Below are positions 1-8,939 of a DNA stretch of 64,000 nt, one piece after another. This DNA comes from Paraburkholderia sp. ZP32-5. GTDB lineage: Bacteria > Pseudomonadota > Gammaproteobacteria > Burkholderiales > Burkholderiaceae. The DNA is taken from assembly GCF_021390495.1 (NCBI RefSeq), contig NZ_JAJEJP010000001.1, forward strand, positions 3,596,001 through 3,660,000. Reading direction: 5' to 3'. The notes beneath the pieces were generated by a model. It was not told the DNA's origin. It saw only the letters and a list, made by a program, of their open reading frames with translations, and ran no database searches. The translations under genes and the position numbers were made by a program. How positions within the stretch are numbered: the first letter of the stretch is position 1; every line of letters starts with the position of its first letter.

Positions 1-482
1 GCAAGCCGCCACGGCTCGGCGAGTTGCAACTCATCGCAATTAGGCTGCTCACCGCCGCGATCGATCACGACGAAATCGCTGACCCGATCGAGCGCGAGCA
101 GCGGATGGTGCCAGACCCCTTTCGCGTAATTGACGCCCTGCCACGCATCGGTCCAGAACGCGCGCATGCACGCGGGATCGAATTCCCCCGCCGGGGCGAC
201 CACCACCAGATAGCGCCCCGCCTGCAACGGAACGAACGCCTGACTGCCGAGCGGGTGCCGCTCCATCATCGTGATGTCGACCGGCAGTGCGCGCGGCTGC
301 GCGCGAAACAGGTTGATCAGCGGCCGCCCGCCCTGCTCCATGACGTCGACGCGGGCGAGGTCGTGATAACGCTCGGTCGTGCCGCCGTTGATCGGAAAAT
401 GGCGCGCGCCGTCGAGTTCGATCACGTCGCCGAACGGCGCGAACGCCGCGCGCGTCAGGCGCTCGATCTGCAAGGTCTTCAT
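1..482 (-). CDS. allA: Ureidoglycolate lyase AllA (C-terminus cut by window edge)
   Basis: Cleaves ureidoglycolate to glyoxylate and urea, a late step of allantoin breakdown in the cytosol. About 160 residues are visible, close to the usual family length (about 160-175), so only a short C-terminal piece lies outside the window. The protein opens [20 protein letters not shown] and carries the family's GVWHHPL stretch near residue 122. A second ATG lies two codons upstream, but the GGGAG ribosome site is well spaced (8 nt) only for the start chosen here. It sits directly downstream of allantoicase, which makes its substrate, with 24 bp between them, so the two are probably co-transcribed. Function is confident from family similarity and context. 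Confidence 0.9.
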   Translation of the reverse strand, partial: MKTLQIERLTRAAFAPFGDVIELDGARHFPINGGTTERYHDLARVDVMEQGGRPLINLFRAQPRALPVDITMMERHPLGSQAFVPLQAGRYLVVVAPAGEFDPACMRAFWTDAWQGVNYAKGVWHHPLLALDRVSDFVVIDRGGEQPNCDELQLAEPWRL

Positions 483-506
483 ACGCATTGCTCCCAGTTC
501 GCCGCG

Positions 507-1529
507 TTACGCGATCTCGCCCCACAGGCGCAGACGCGACACGCCACCGTCGGGAAAGATATTGAAGCGCACGTGCGTGACCGGCCCGAGCGCCGCGAGC
601 CCATCGGTGAACGTGTGCACGTGATCCATCTGCAGCTTCTGTTCGTCGAGCAGCATCGGCCAGAACATCGCCTGCGTGACGAGCGAGTCGTCGGTGCCGC
701 CCGTTACCGAAGCCGCCTGCAGCGAGCAGCGGTCGGGGAAATTACCCTTGAAGTGCGCGGTGTCCACTTCGACCTTGCGGATCACGCCGGGACGCGCCAG
801 CGCGACGATCGCCCAATCGTTGCCCGGCTCACGGCGGCGGCGCGTTTCCCAGCCGTCGCCCATGTTGACGCCGCGGCCCGGCATCAGCATCTGCGTCGCA
901 GGGCCGAAATGCTGATTGTTCGCGGCGACCAGGTACGCGCCGTTTTCGATCGCCGCGAGATCGAGCAGCGTGCCGCGCTCGACGCGGCTCCAGTCGCGCT
1001 GCGGCTGACCGTATACACGCAGACGCGCGAGCCCGCCGTCCGGATACAGGTTCACGCGCAGATGCGTGAACGGACGCGCATCGTTCACTTCCACATAGTG
1101 GTGCTGGTTGCCCTGCAGCGTGGTGGCCGGCACGAGCGTCTGCCAGTCGGCGTGATCGGGCGGCGCTTCGCCGTCAGCGCTACCCTCGACATAGCAGCCG
1201 TCGATCGACGCGGCCGGCGGAAAGTTGCCGGTGAAATGGCTGGTATCGAGATCGACGCCGTGCACGACGCCCGGCCGCGCGAGCCGGATCACGCAGTAAT
1301 CGTGGCCGGTCGTGCGCTTGCGGCGCGTTTCCCAGCCGTCCATCCACTTGCCGTGGTCGTCGTATTTGCCGGGGATGAACACCGCCGGCTGCGGTTCGAG
1401 CATGCGCTCTTTCGGTGCGAAGAATTCGTCGCTGGCGAACAGCGCCTGCGCGCCGAGACGCGGATCGGCGAGGTTCATGTAGCGGCGCGTGAAGGCGGGA
1501 GCGTTCGGGTCGAGGATCGGATTGGCCAT
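507..1529 (-). CDS. alc: Allantoicase
   Basis: Hydrolyses allantoate to ureidoglycolate and urea. The 340-residue protein shows the internal duplication typical of allantoicases: each half contains a WETRR element followed by an RPGV segment and an HF-x-GNFP motif (first copy around residues 65-100, second around 225-260). Length and both repeats are intact. It is transcribed leftward with allA immediately downstream, forming an allantoate to glyoxylate module. A dctA-type carrier lies 132 bp upstream in the same direction, and the FadR-type regulator beyond it may control all three, but that link is inference. Confidence 0.95.
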   Translation of the reverse strand: MANPILDPNAPAFTRRYMNLADPRLGAQALFASDEFFAPKERMLEPQPAVFIPGKYDDHGKWMDGWETRRKRTTGHDYCVIRLARPGVVHGVDLDTSHFTGNFPPAASIDGCYVEGSADGEAPPDHADWQTLVPATTLQGNQHHYVEVNDARPFTHLRVNLYPDGGLARLRVYGQPQRDWSRVERGTLLDLAAIENGAYLVAANNQHFGPATQMLMPGRGVNMGDGWETRRRREPGNDWAIVALARPGVIRKVEVDTAHFKGNFPDRCSLQAASVTGGTDDSLVTQAMFWPMLLDEQKLQMDHVHTFTDGLAALGPVTHVRFNIFPDGGVSRLRLWGEIA

Positions 1530-1661
1530 GATGTTGGTCGGGTAGCGAAAGGTTATTCAGAAAACGGCCGGCGGAGTCGAGGCATCCGCCGGCGCGGGGA
1601 GTGCGCGCGGCGATGGCGCGCGAAATCTCATTGCAACGCGATAGCGATACGCGCTCGCTGG

Positions 1662-2990
1662 TCAGACCGCCGGCGCGTGTTCACCGCCGACCGGCTCGGC
1701 GAGCGTGTCGTCGACGGCGGGCACGTAGCGCAGCGCGGCGTCGCGGTTCAGCACCCGATGCGCGCGCGCTCTGTCGATATCGTTCTCCCACACTGCAACG
1801 ACCACCGTCGCCACGCAGTTGCCGATCAGGTTGGTCAGCGCGCGGGCGATGCCGACGAACCAGTCGACCGGCAGAATCAGCACGAGGCCGAGCACGGGAA
1901 TGGCCGGAATCGCGGACAGGGTTGCCGCCAGAATCACGATCGCCGAGCCCGGAATACCGTGCGCGCCCTTCGACGTCACCAGCGACACCAGCACGACGAC
2001 GATCAGGTCGTGCATCGACAGCGGCGTGTTGGTCGCCTGCGCGATAAAGATCACCGCGAGGGTCAGATAGATCGAGAAGCCATCGAGATTGAACGAATAG
2101 CCTGTCGGAATCACGAGGCCGACCGTCGAATCCTTGACGCCCATCCATTCGAGCTTGCGCATGATCTGCGGCAACACGGCATCGGACGATGCTGTGCCGA
2201 GCACGATCGACAGTTCCTCGCGCAGATAGCGAATCAGCTTGAAGATGCTGAAGCCCGCGAGCCGCATCACCGCGCCGAGCACGACGGCGACGAACACGAT
2301 GCAGCTCAGGTAGAACACCAGTACGAGCATGCCGAGTTGCTTCAGCGACTCGACGCCGTAGGTGCCGGTCGTGAATGCGATCGCGCCGAGCACGCCGAGC
2401 GGCGCGAGCTTGATGATGAAGCTCATCACGCGGAAGAACACCTGCGACAACTCGTCGATCAACCCGCTGACCCGCTGCGCGCGTTTGCCGAGCAGCGACA
2501 ACGCGGAGCCGAACAGCACCGAAAACACGAGAATCTGCAGGATGTCGCCAGTCGCGAACGCGTTGATCGCGGTCTCGGGGATGATCTTCAGCAGAAAGCC
2601 CGCGGTGTCCTTCAGGCTCTTCGCGTGCTCGGTGTAGCTCGCGAGCGAGGCCGCGTCGAGCGAATTGAGGTTGATGTTCATGCCGGCGCCGGGACGCGTC
2701 GCATAGGCTAGCACCGCGCCGATCACCAGCGCGATCGTCGTCATCGCCTCGAAGTAGACCACCGCCTTCACGCCAACGCGCCCGACTTTGCGCAGGTCGC
2801 CCGCGTGCGCCATACCGCTCACGACGACGCAGAACACGATCGGCCCGATCACCATCTTGATGAGCTTCAGAAAACCGTCGCCGAGCGGACGCAACGACTG
2901 CGCGAAATGCGGAAAAACGGCACCGAGCACGATGCCCACCACGAGCGCGATGACGACCCGCCCAAATAGCGAATTGAAGAACTTCAACAC
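1662..2990 (-). CDS. dctA: DctA-type dicarboxylate:cation symporter
   Basis: Inner-membrane sodium/proton:dicarboxylate symporter of the DAACS (SDF) family, importing C4-dicarboxylates such as succinate, fumarate and malate. At 442 residues it has family length, with hydrophobic segments throughout, a serine-bearing hairpin (SSDAVLPQIMRKLEW near residue 270) and the NLDG-type substrate-site variant in GYSFNLDGFSIYL near 300. The start is GTG, placed by a strong AGGAGG five bases upstream. The promoter region contains a FadR-like 15-bp palindrome just downstream of the predicted transcription start. Standing between allantoin genes and a FadR-type regulator, it could carry a different acid; substrate is not visible from sequence. 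Confidence 0.92.
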   Translation of the reverse strand: MLKFFNSLFGRVVIALVVGIVLGAVFPHFAQSLRPLGDGFLKLIKMVIGPIVFCVVVSGMAHAGDLRKVGRVGVKAVVYFEAMTTIALVIGAVLAYATRPGAGMNINLNSLDAASLASYTEHAKSLKDTAGFLLKIIPETAINAFATGDILQILVFSVLFGSALSLLGKRAQRVSGLIDELSQVFFRVMSFIIKLAPLGVLGAIAFTTGTYGVESLKQLGMLVLVFYLSCIVFVAVVLGAVMRLAGFSIFKLIRYLREELSIVLGTASSDAVLPQIMRKLEWMGVKDSTVGLVIPTGYSFNLDGFSIYLTLAVIFIAQATNTPLSMHDLIVVVLVSLVTSKGAHGIPGSAIVILAATLSAIPAIPVLGLVLILPVDWFVGIARALTNLIGNCVATVVVAVWENDIDRARAHRVLNRDAALRYVPAVDDTLAEPVGGEHAPAV

Positions 2991-3033
2991 GGCTTCCTCC
3001 TGAAGAAGATGTCTCTGGGTTGATTCTGTTCAG

Positions 3034-3048
3034 ACTGGTCGGACCAGT
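3034..3048. promoter_or_regulatory. FadR-like operator in dctA leader
   Basis: Perfect 15-bp palindrome ACTGGTCGGACCAGT with the TGGT-n3-ACCA core known for FadR-subfamily GntR regulators. It lies about 8-22 bases after the predicted dctA start point, a repressing (roadblock) position. A second copy of the core sits in front of the adjacent regulator gene. Confidence 0.7.
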
Positions 3049-3061
3049 ACTGTTATGGCGA

Positions 3062-3090
3062 ATAGTAGGAAGCCGATATACTCACGTCAA
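3062..3090 (-). promoter_or_regulatory. dctA sigma70 promoter
   Basis: On the minus strand TTGACG (3085-3090) and TACTAT (3062-3067) are 17 bases apart. The start point would fall near 3055, just upstream of the palindrome at 3034-3048. Confidence 0.55.
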
Positions 3091-3188
3091 GGATTCGTCG
3101 AACAGTGTTTACCCGTTGTTTTTTCGGCGATTTCGGGTCGGATTCCAGTGCCTCGCCATCGCGCGGCGCGCCCGTCTGAATCGCGTAC

Positions 3189-3207
3189 TACAATGCTGGT
3201 CAGACCA
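3189..3207 (+). promoter_or_regulatory. -10 element and FadR-like operator of the regulator gene
   Basis: TACAAT at 3189-3194 is followed directly by the 11-bp palindrome TGGTCAGACCA at 3197-3207, which covers the likely start point 20-30 bases ahead of the regulator's ATG. It repeats the core of the palindrome in front of dctA, so the regulator probably controls itself as well as dctA. Confidence 0.6.
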
Positions 3208-3226
3208 CGCCAGCGAGTGAGCCGTC

Positions 3227-3913
3227 ATGAAAAACGTGCCGCATACCGTCACCGACGCCGCGATCGCGACCATTCGCGAGCGGATCGAAGCGGGCGTCTA
3301 TCCGGTGGGCAGTCTGCTGCCGGCGCAACGCCAGCTTTCCGATGAACTGTCGATCAGCCGCGCCTCGTTGCGCGAAGCGCTGTCGACGCTCGAAGCGCTC
3401 GGCCTGCTCGTGATCCGTCCCGGCAAAGGCGTGTATGTCGAAAGCGCTGAGGCGAAAAACGCGCAGACATGGCGTTTCGCCGAGCAGTCGTCGCTGCCCG
3501 ACACCTATCAGATGCGCTATGCGCTCGAAGGCTTCGTCGCGCGGATGGCGGTGCTCGCGGTCAGCGATAGCGACCTCCACTGGCTCGAGGAAAACGTCAC
3601 CGCGATGCAAACCGCGCTCGCCTGCGACGAACTCGATGAAGCCGCGCGCTTCGACTACGAATTCCACATGCGGATCGTCAGCATCGCCGGCAATGCAGCA
3701 ATCGAATCGATCCTGCGCAGCAGCGCGGAAATCATGAAGGAGAGCCAGCGGATGCCGTTCTATCGGCGCGAGCGGGTGTTGTCCACGTACACCGAGCATC
3801 GCGCGATTCTGGATGCGCTGAAGGCCCGCGACTCGCTCGCCGCGGGCAAGGCGATCGAGACGCACATTGCGAATGCCGCGCAGCGCGCCGGCGTGTATTT
3901 CCCGACGCCGTAG
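3227..3913 (+). CDS. FadR-subfamily GntR transcriptional regulator
   Basis: DNA-binding repressor or activator with an N-terminal winged helix (about residues 10-75; LSISRASLREALSTLEALGL is the recognition region) and a C-terminal helical FCD ligand domain (about 90-215). At 228 residues it is a normal FadR/LldR/PdhR-size protein. FCD domains usually bind small organic acids through metal-coordinating histidines; the inducer cannot be read here. It is divergent from dctA, and both promoters hold TGGT-n3-ACCA palindromes, so autoregulation and control of dctA are likely. Control of the downstream alc-allA genes is possible but inferred only from position. Confidence 0.88.
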   Translation: MKNVPHTVTDAAIATIRERIEAGVYPVGSLLPAQRQLSDELSISRASLREALSTLEALGLLVIRPGKGVYVESAEAKNAQTWRFAEQSSLPDTYQMRYALEGFVARMAVLAVSDSDLHWLEENVTAMQTALACDELDEAARFDYEFHMRIVSIAGNAAIESILRSSAEIMKESQRMPFYRRERVLSTYTEHRAILDALKARDSLAAGKAIETHIANAAQRAGVYFPTP

Positions 3914-3938
3914 GCGTAGCCAGCTAAAACCGTGGACG

Positions 3939-3968
3939 AAAAAAAGCCGCTCCGAAGAGCGGCTTTTT
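3939..3968. terminator. Bidirectional intrinsic terminator
   Basis: Seven-bp stem GCCGCTC/GAGCGGC (3946-3952, 3957-3963) with a CGAA loop, an A-run before and a T-run after. It serves the rightward regulator gene and the leftward gap gene. Confidence 0.85.
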
Positions 3969-3997
3969 CATGCAGCGTGATGCCTGTCTTGTGCGAG

Positions 3998-5008
3998 TTA
4001 CTTCGCGTTCGCGAGCGCCACAGCCGTATCCAGCATGCGGTTCGAGAAGCCCCACTCGTTGTCGTACCAGCTCGACACCTTGACGAGACGGCCCGACACC
4101 TTGGTCAGCGTTGCGTCGAACGTCGACGAAGCCGGGTTGTGGTTGAAGTCGATCGACACCAGCGGCGCGTCGTTGTAGCCGAGGATGCCCTTCAGCGAAC
4201 CTTCCGACGCTTCCTTCATGATCGCGTTGACTTCTTCGACCGTCGTGTCGCGCGCGGCGATGAACGACAGATCGACGACGGACACGTTGATCGTCGGGAC
4301 GCGGATCGCGTAACCGTCCAGCTTGCCGTTCAGTTCCGGCAACACAAGGCCGACCGCCGAAGCAGCGCCAGTCTTGGTCGGGATCTGGCTGTGCGTGGCC
4401 GAGCGCGCGCGGCGCAGGTCTTCGTGATAGACGTCGGTCAGCACCTGATCGTTCGTGTACGCGTGGATCGTCGTCATCAGGCCGTTCACGAGGCCGATCT
4501 TGTCGTTCAGCGGCTTGACCAGCGGCGCGAGGCAGTTGGTCGTGCACGATGCGTTCGAGATCACCGTGTCCGATGCCTTCAGCACATTGTGGTTCACGCC
4601 GTAGACGATCGTCGCATCGACGTCCTTACCGCCCGGCGCCGAGATGATGACCTTCTTCGCGCCGCCCTTGATGTGCGCGCTGGCCTTTTCCTTGGTCGTG
4701 AAAAAGCCCGTGCATTCCAGCACGACGTCGACGTTCAGCTCGCCCCACGGCAGTTCGGCCGGGTTGCGATTTGCCAAAACGCGGATCTTGTCGCCGTTCA
4801 CGACGAGGTAGTCGCCGTCCACCGACACGTCGCCCGGGAACTTGCCGTGCGCGGTGTCGTATTGCGTCAGGTGGGCGTTGGTCTTCGCATCGCCGAGGTC
4901 GTTGATGGCGACGATTTCGATATCGTGCTTCTTGCCGTTTTCATAGAAGGCGCGCAGGGTGTTGCGGCCGATCCGGCCGTAGCCGTTGATTGCGACGCGA
5001 ATCGTCAT
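3998..5008 (-). CDS. gap: Glyceraldehyde-3-phosphate dehydrogenase, type I
   Basis: Oxidises glyceraldehyde 3-phosphate to 1,3-bisphosphoglycerate with NAD. The 336-residue protein has the N-terminal Rossmann motif [10 protein letters not shown] and the catalytic cysteine in [13 protein letters not shown] near residue 150. The frame stays open 21 codons further upstream, but the family start [15 protein letters not shown] is used because the extension is not family-like and the chosen ATG follows an AGGAGA-type site. Transketolase lies 107 bp upstream in the same direction, so the pair forms a central-carbon unit. The bidirectional terminator at 3939-3968 closes it. Confidence 0.97.
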   Translation of the reverse strand: MTIRVAINGYGRIGRNTLRAFYENGKKHDIEIVAINDLGDAKTNAHLTQYDTAHGKFPGDVSVDGDYLVVNGDKIRVLANRNPAELPWGELNVDVVLECTGFFTTKEKASAHIKGGAKKVIISAPGGKDVDATIVYGVNHNVLKASDTVISNASCTTNCLAPLVKPLNDKIGLVNGLMTTIHAYTNDQVLTDVYHEDLRRARSATHSQIPTKTGAASAVGLVLPELNGKLDGYAIRVPTINVSVVDLSFIAARDTTVEEVNAIMKEASEGSLKGILGYNDAPLVSIDFNHNPASSTFDATLTKVSGRLVKVSSWYDNEWGFSNRMLDTAVALANAK

Positions 5009-5115
5009 GATGTATCTCCTGATGACTAAAAAAATACGTTTCTGTTCGCCTGACCGGCGGGGTTGCCGCAACGCGCCGCCACATGACGGGCGCGGACGGC
5101 AACGCCTGCACCAGA

Positions 5116-7137
5116 TCAGCCGAGCGCGGCCTTGACCGTTTCCACCACGTGCTCGACGGTGAAGCCGAAATGCTTGAACAGCACGCCTGCCGGGGCCGAT
5201 TCGCCGAACGTGTCAATGCCGACCACGCCGCCTTCGAGACCCACGTACTTGCGCCAGAAATCCGACACGCCCGCTTCGATCGCGACGCGGCGCACGCCGT
5301 GCGGTAGCACGCGCTCGCGGTAGTCGGCGTCCTGCTTGTCGAACACGGTCGTCGACGGAATCGACACGACACGCGCGGCGATGCCTTCGCGCGCGAGCGG
5401 CTCGACGGCCTTCATCGCCAGTTCGACTTCCGAGCCGGTGGCGATCAGGATGATCTTGCGCGCGACGATTTCTTCATCCCAATCGCGCAGCACGTAGCCG
5501 CCCTTCTCGATGTTGGCGATCTGCGCGTCGGTGCGCTCGTTGAACTGCAGGTTCTGACGGCTGAAGATCAGGCACGACGGACCTTCATGCTCGATCGCAT
5601 GGGTCCAGGCCACCGCGGTTTCGACGGTGTCGGCCGGACGCCACGTTTGCAGATTCGGGATCAGACGCAGGCTCGCGACGTGTTCGATCGACTGGTGGGT
5701 CGGGCCGTCTTCGCCGAGGCCGATCGAATCGTGCGTGAACACGAAGATCGACTGCGACTTCATCAGCGCGGCGACGCGCAGCGCATTGCGGCTGTAGTCG
5801 GAGAACGTCAGGAAGGTGCCGCCGAATGCCTTGAAACCGCCATGCAGCGCAAGGCCGTTGATCGCGGCGCTCATGCCGAATTCGCGCACGCCGTAGTTCA
5901 CGTAGTTGCCGGCGGCACGGCCTTCGGCATTCACGCGCACCGGCTTGGCGGCCTTCCAGTTGGTCAGGTTCGAACCAGTCAGGTCGGCGGAGCCGCCGAG
6001 CAGTTCGGGCAGCACAGCCGACAAGCCTTCGATTGCCTGCTGCGAAGCCTTACGCGTCGCGACGGTTTCAGCGCGCTCGTTCGCGCCGGCGATGATCGCC
6101 TTCGCCTTCTCTTTCCAGTCGGCCGGCAGTTGCTTGTCGCTGCGGCGCTTGAACTCGGCCGCTTCCTGCGGATACTTCGCCGCGTAGGCCGCGAACGCCT
6201 TGTCCCAGTCGGATTCGAAGCGCGCGCCCGCTTCCTTTGCGTCCCATGCTGCGTAAACTTCCTGCGGAATCACGAACGGCTCCCACTTCCAGCCGATCGC
6301 CTCGCGGGTCGCCGCGATTTCCTTGTCGCCGAGCGGTGCGCCGTGCGAATCGTGGCTGCCGGCCTTGGTCGGCGCGCCTTCGCCGATCACGGTCTTGCAG
6401 CAGATCAGCGTCGGCTTGTCCGATTGCTTGGCCTGTTTGATCGCCGCGTCGACTGCGTCGACGTCATGGCCGACCACGCCAGGAATTACGTTCCAGCCGT
6501 ACGCTTCGAAGCGCTTCGGCGTGTCGTCGTGGAACCAGTGCACCACTTCGCCGTCGATCGAGATGCCGTTGTCGTCATAGAACGCGATCAGCTTGTTCAG
6601 CTTCAGCACGCCCGCGAGCGAGCACGCTTCGTGCGAGATGCCTTCCATCAGGCAGCCGTCGCCGACGAACACGTACGTGTGGTGATCGACGATCTTCGCG
6701 TCCGGCTTGTTGAATTCGGTGGCGAGCAGCGACTCGGCGAGCGCCATACCGACCGCGTTCGCAAGACCCTGACCGAGCGGGCCGGTGGTGGTCTCGACAC
6801 CCGGCGTGATGCCGTATTCAGGGTGACCCGGCGTCTTCGAATGCATCTGGCGGAAGTTCTTCAGCTCTTCCATCGGCAGATCGTAGCCGGTCAGATGCAG
6901 CAGCGAGTACAGCAGCATCGAGCCGTGACCATTCGACAGCACGAAGCGGTCGCGATCGGCCCAGTGCGGATTCTTCGGGTTATGGCGCAGATGACGCGAC
7001 CACAGCGCGACGCCGATTTCGGCCATGCCCATCGGCATGCCAGGGTGGCCGGAGTTCGCCTTTTGAACGGCGTCCATCGCCAACGCGCGGATCGCGTTAG
7101 CCATCAGGGAGGTGGGTGCGGGAGACGGGGTCGTCAT
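5116..7137 (-). CDS. tkt: Transketolase
   Basis: Thiamine-diphosphate enzyme moving two-carbon units between sugar phosphates in the pentose phosphate (or Calvin) pathway. The 673 residues give full length. Visible landmarks are the N-terminal [20 protein letters not shown], the ThDP motif [13 protein letters not shown] with the closing N in YDDNGIS, and the pyrimidine-binding domain ([14 protein letters not shown], around residue 425). It leads a unit with gap. A TAGAAT hexamer on the minus strand at 7274-7279 is a plausible -10 about 135 bases ahead of the ATG. Confidence 0.97.
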   Translation of the reverse strand: MTTPSPAPTSLMANAIRALAMDAVQKANSGHPGMPMGMAEIGVALWSRHLRHNPKNPHWADRDRFVLSNGHGSMLLYSLLHLTGYDLPMEELKNFRQMHSKTPGHPEYGITPGVETTTGPLGQGLANAVGMALAESLLATEFNKPDAKIVDHHTYVFVGDGCLMEGISHEACSLAGVLKLNKLIAFYDDNGISIDGEVVHWFHDDTPKRFEAYGWNVIPGVVGHDVDAVDAAIKQAKQSDKPTLICCKTVIGEGAPTKAGSHDSHGAPLGDKEIAATREAIGWKWEPFVIPQEVYAAWDAKEAGARFESDWDKAFAAYAAKYPQEAAEFKRRSDKQLPADWKEKAKAIIAGANERAETVATRKASQQAIEGLSAVLPELLGGSADLTGSNLTNWKAAKPVRVNAEGRAAGNYVNYGVREFGMSAAINGLALHGGFKAFGGTFLTFSDYSRNALRVAALMKSQSIFVFTHDSIGLGEDGPTHQSIEHVASLRLIPNLQTWRPADTVETAVAWTHAIEHEGPSCLIFSRQNLQFNERTDAQIANIEKGGYVLRDWDEEIVARKIILIATGSEVELAMKAVEPLAREGIAARVVSIPSTTVFDKQDADYRERVLPHGVRRVAIEAGVSDFWRKYVGLEGGVVGIDTFGESAPAGVLFKHFGFTVEHVVETVKAALG

Positions 7138-7330
7138 TGTCGAGTCCGGAGACGAAGTCAGAAAGCGGGGCGCGAGAGGCCCGGAAGCTCGGCGACGAGT
7201 TCGCTACGGCGCACGATGCGGCGCCAGAAGACGCGAAACGGGCAGAGCAAACGGACAAGGCTGAAAGCGTCACATTCTAACAGAAGGTTAACCCGCGCCC
7301 GGCCGCCAAGCCGTCTGGCCGTGTGGTTCA

Positions 7331-7380
7331 ACGCACGCACTCGCACGCACTCGCACGCACTCGCACGCACTCGCACGCAC
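7331..7380. repeat. 10-bp tandem repeat ahead of the speE-like gene
   Basis: Four exact head-to-tail copies of TCGCACGCAC (7341-7380), preceded by one copy differing at its first base (7331-7340). It sits in the 326-bp divergent gap between tkt and the speE-like gene, 84 bases upstream of the latter's GTG start. Apart from this repeat and a possible tkt -10 at 7274-7279 nothing else was recognised in the gap. Confidence 0.9.
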
Positions 7381-7463
7381 CCGCGCGTAGCCGGGCGCGG
7401 GCGCGCGAGCGCCCTTACAATTCGCTCACCTGCCCCGCCAAGCTCTCGCCGAGCCCGTCCGCC

Positions 7464-8348
7464 GTGAATGCTTCGCTGTTGTTCCAGCCCAGTCCCGATG
7501 CCGTCTATGGCTTCGCCGACGCGCGCCTGATCGAGCGTGTCGAATCGCCGTATCAGACGATCGAGATCTGGGATACGCCGCAACTCGGCCGGCTGTTCAC
7601 ACTCGACGGCCGGCCGATGACCTCCGCCGGCGACGAATTCATTTACCACGAATGTATGGTGCACCCGGCCGCGCTCGTCCATCCGGCGCCGCGTGCGGCG
7701 CTCGTGCTCGGCGGCGGCGATGGCGGCGCCGCCAGACAATTGCTGAAGCATCCGGGTATCGAGCAGATCGTCGTGGCGGAACTGGATGCTGAAGTCGTGC
7801 GCCTCACGCGCCAGCATCTGCCGGACGTGCACGGTGGTGCGTTCGACGATCCGCGCGTCGAACTCGTGATCGGCGACGCGGCGCATTACGTCGACGCGGC
7901 CGCAGCGGCGACACCCGCCGCGCAGTTCGACCTGGTCGTGTTCGACCTGACGCCGCCGGATTCACCCGCCGCCGGCCTGTACACTCCCGCCTTCTACGCG
8001 CGGCTCAAACGGCTGCTGCGCGCCGACGCCGCGCTGTCGCTGCATCTCGGCTCGCCGTATTTTCACGCGCCGCGCGTGAGCGCGCTGCTCGCCGATCTGC
8101 GCGCCGCGTTCACGCACGTGCGCACGATGAGCGCCTTCGTCCCGCTCTACGGTTCGCTATGGATGATGGCCGTCGCAAGCGACACGCTCGACGCCACCGC
8201 GCTGACCGCGGACACGCTCGCCGAACGTCTCGCCGCGCGAGGGATCGACTCGCTACGGCATTACGATCCGGCGCAGCACGCGGCACTGTTCTCGGCATCG
8301 CGGGCGCTGCGCGATAAACTGAGCCCATTGTCGAAGCCATCCAGTTGA
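7464..8348 (+). CDS. speE: Spermidine-synthase-like aminopropyltransferase
   Basis: Predicted to transfer an aminopropyl group from decarboxylated SAM to putrescine. The 294-residue protein has the SpeE N-terminal beta segment (residues about 1-60, SPYQTIEIWDTPQLGRLF) and the nucleotide motif GGGDGGAARQLL near 85. The usual catalytic loop (DCTDP type) appears here as FDLTPPDSPA, keeping the Asp but with altered neighbours, and the normal RE after the glycine motif is RQ, so this is a divergent member. The GTG start fits where homology begins; the frame runs upstream through the tandem repeat, but that extension is low complexity. Confidence 0.8.
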   Translation: MNASLLFQPSPDAVYGFADARLIERVESPYQTIEIWDTPQLGRLFTLDGRPMTSAGDEFIYHECMVHPAALVHPAPRAALVLGGGDGGAARQLLKHPGIEQIVVAELDAEVVRLTRQHLPDVHGGAFDDPRVELVIGDAAHYVDAAAAATPAAQFDLVVFDLTPPDSPAAGLYTPAFYARLKRLLRADAALSLHLGSPYFHAPRVSALLADLRAAFTHVRTMSAFVPLYGSLWMMAVASDTLDATALTADTLAERLAARGIDSLRHYDPAQHAALFSASRALRDKLSPLSKPSS

Positions 8349-8506
8349 CGCGTGGACACCTTGTACGAATCGGTTCGATCGATGCCAGCGTTTTTTGCGT
8401 GTGTTCGCCGGCGCGCGATCCGGCACGGCTTGTCGAACCCGATAGCCGGCCGCCAGTCGCGATTCGCGGCATGCATCCCGCCAACCCTCGAGATCCGGAG
8501 AACTCC

Positions 8507-8920
8507 ATGACCGCCTCCCGCCCCGCCGGTGTGCCCTGGCTGACCCCTTACCTGACGGTGCGCGACGCGCGTGCGTCGATGGCGTTCTTTTCGGCGGCGT
8601 TCGGTTTCGAAGTGCGCGACAGCGTGCAGGATGACGGCGCCGTGATGCACGTCGAGATGACCTATCAGGATCAGTTGATCGTGATGTTCGCGCCCGAAGG
8701 CGCGTTCGGCTCGACCGCGAAAACGCCGAAAAGCGCCGGCACGATCGCGCCGCAATCGTTCTATGTCTATGTCGAGGATGTCGACGCCGTTTATGCGCGG
8801 GCGCTCGCGGCCGGCGCGAAATCGTTGAGCGAGCCGCAGGACCAGTTCTGGGGCGACCGCTTCGCGCAGGTCGAAGATATCGACGGCTACCGCTGGGCGC
8901 TCGCGCGCCACCTTTCCTGA
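8507..8920 (+). CDS. VOC-family (glyoxalase/bleomycin-resistance-like) protein
   Basis: A 137-residue single-domain vicinal-oxygen-chelate protein, of the PhnB-like type. It begins with PWLTPYLTVRDARASMAFF, the characteristic first beta-alpha unit, and ends with the WGDRFAQVEDIDGYRW motif typical of this subgroup (around residues 113-130). Real substrates of such proteins vary widely and cannot be assigned. The ATG follows a GGAG site at good spacing. It lies 158 bp after the speE-like gene and just ahead of rsmE, likely read with it. Confidence 0.85.
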   Translation: MTASRPAGVPWLTPYLTVRDARASMAFFSAAFGFEVRDSVQDDGAVMHVEMTYQDQLIVMFAPEGAFGSTAKTPKSAGTIAPQSFYVYVEDVDAVYARALAAGAKSLSEPQDQFWGDRFAQVEDIDGYRWALARHLS

Positions 8921-8939
8921 GTCAATGAGTATTTCGTCG

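Noticed and set aside
24..2711. Long plus-strand open frame across allA, alc and dctA
   Set aside because: It is antisense to three clear genes, has Arg/His-rich composition and no domain. Long shadow frames are expected in such GC-rich DNA.
7341..7380. CRISPR-like array
   Set aside because: The copies are head-to-tail 10-bp units without spacers.
7323..7463. N-terminal extension of the speE-like gene through the tandem repeat
   Set aside because: The extra 47 residues are His/Arg/Ala repeats without homology; family similarity begins at the GTG at 7464.
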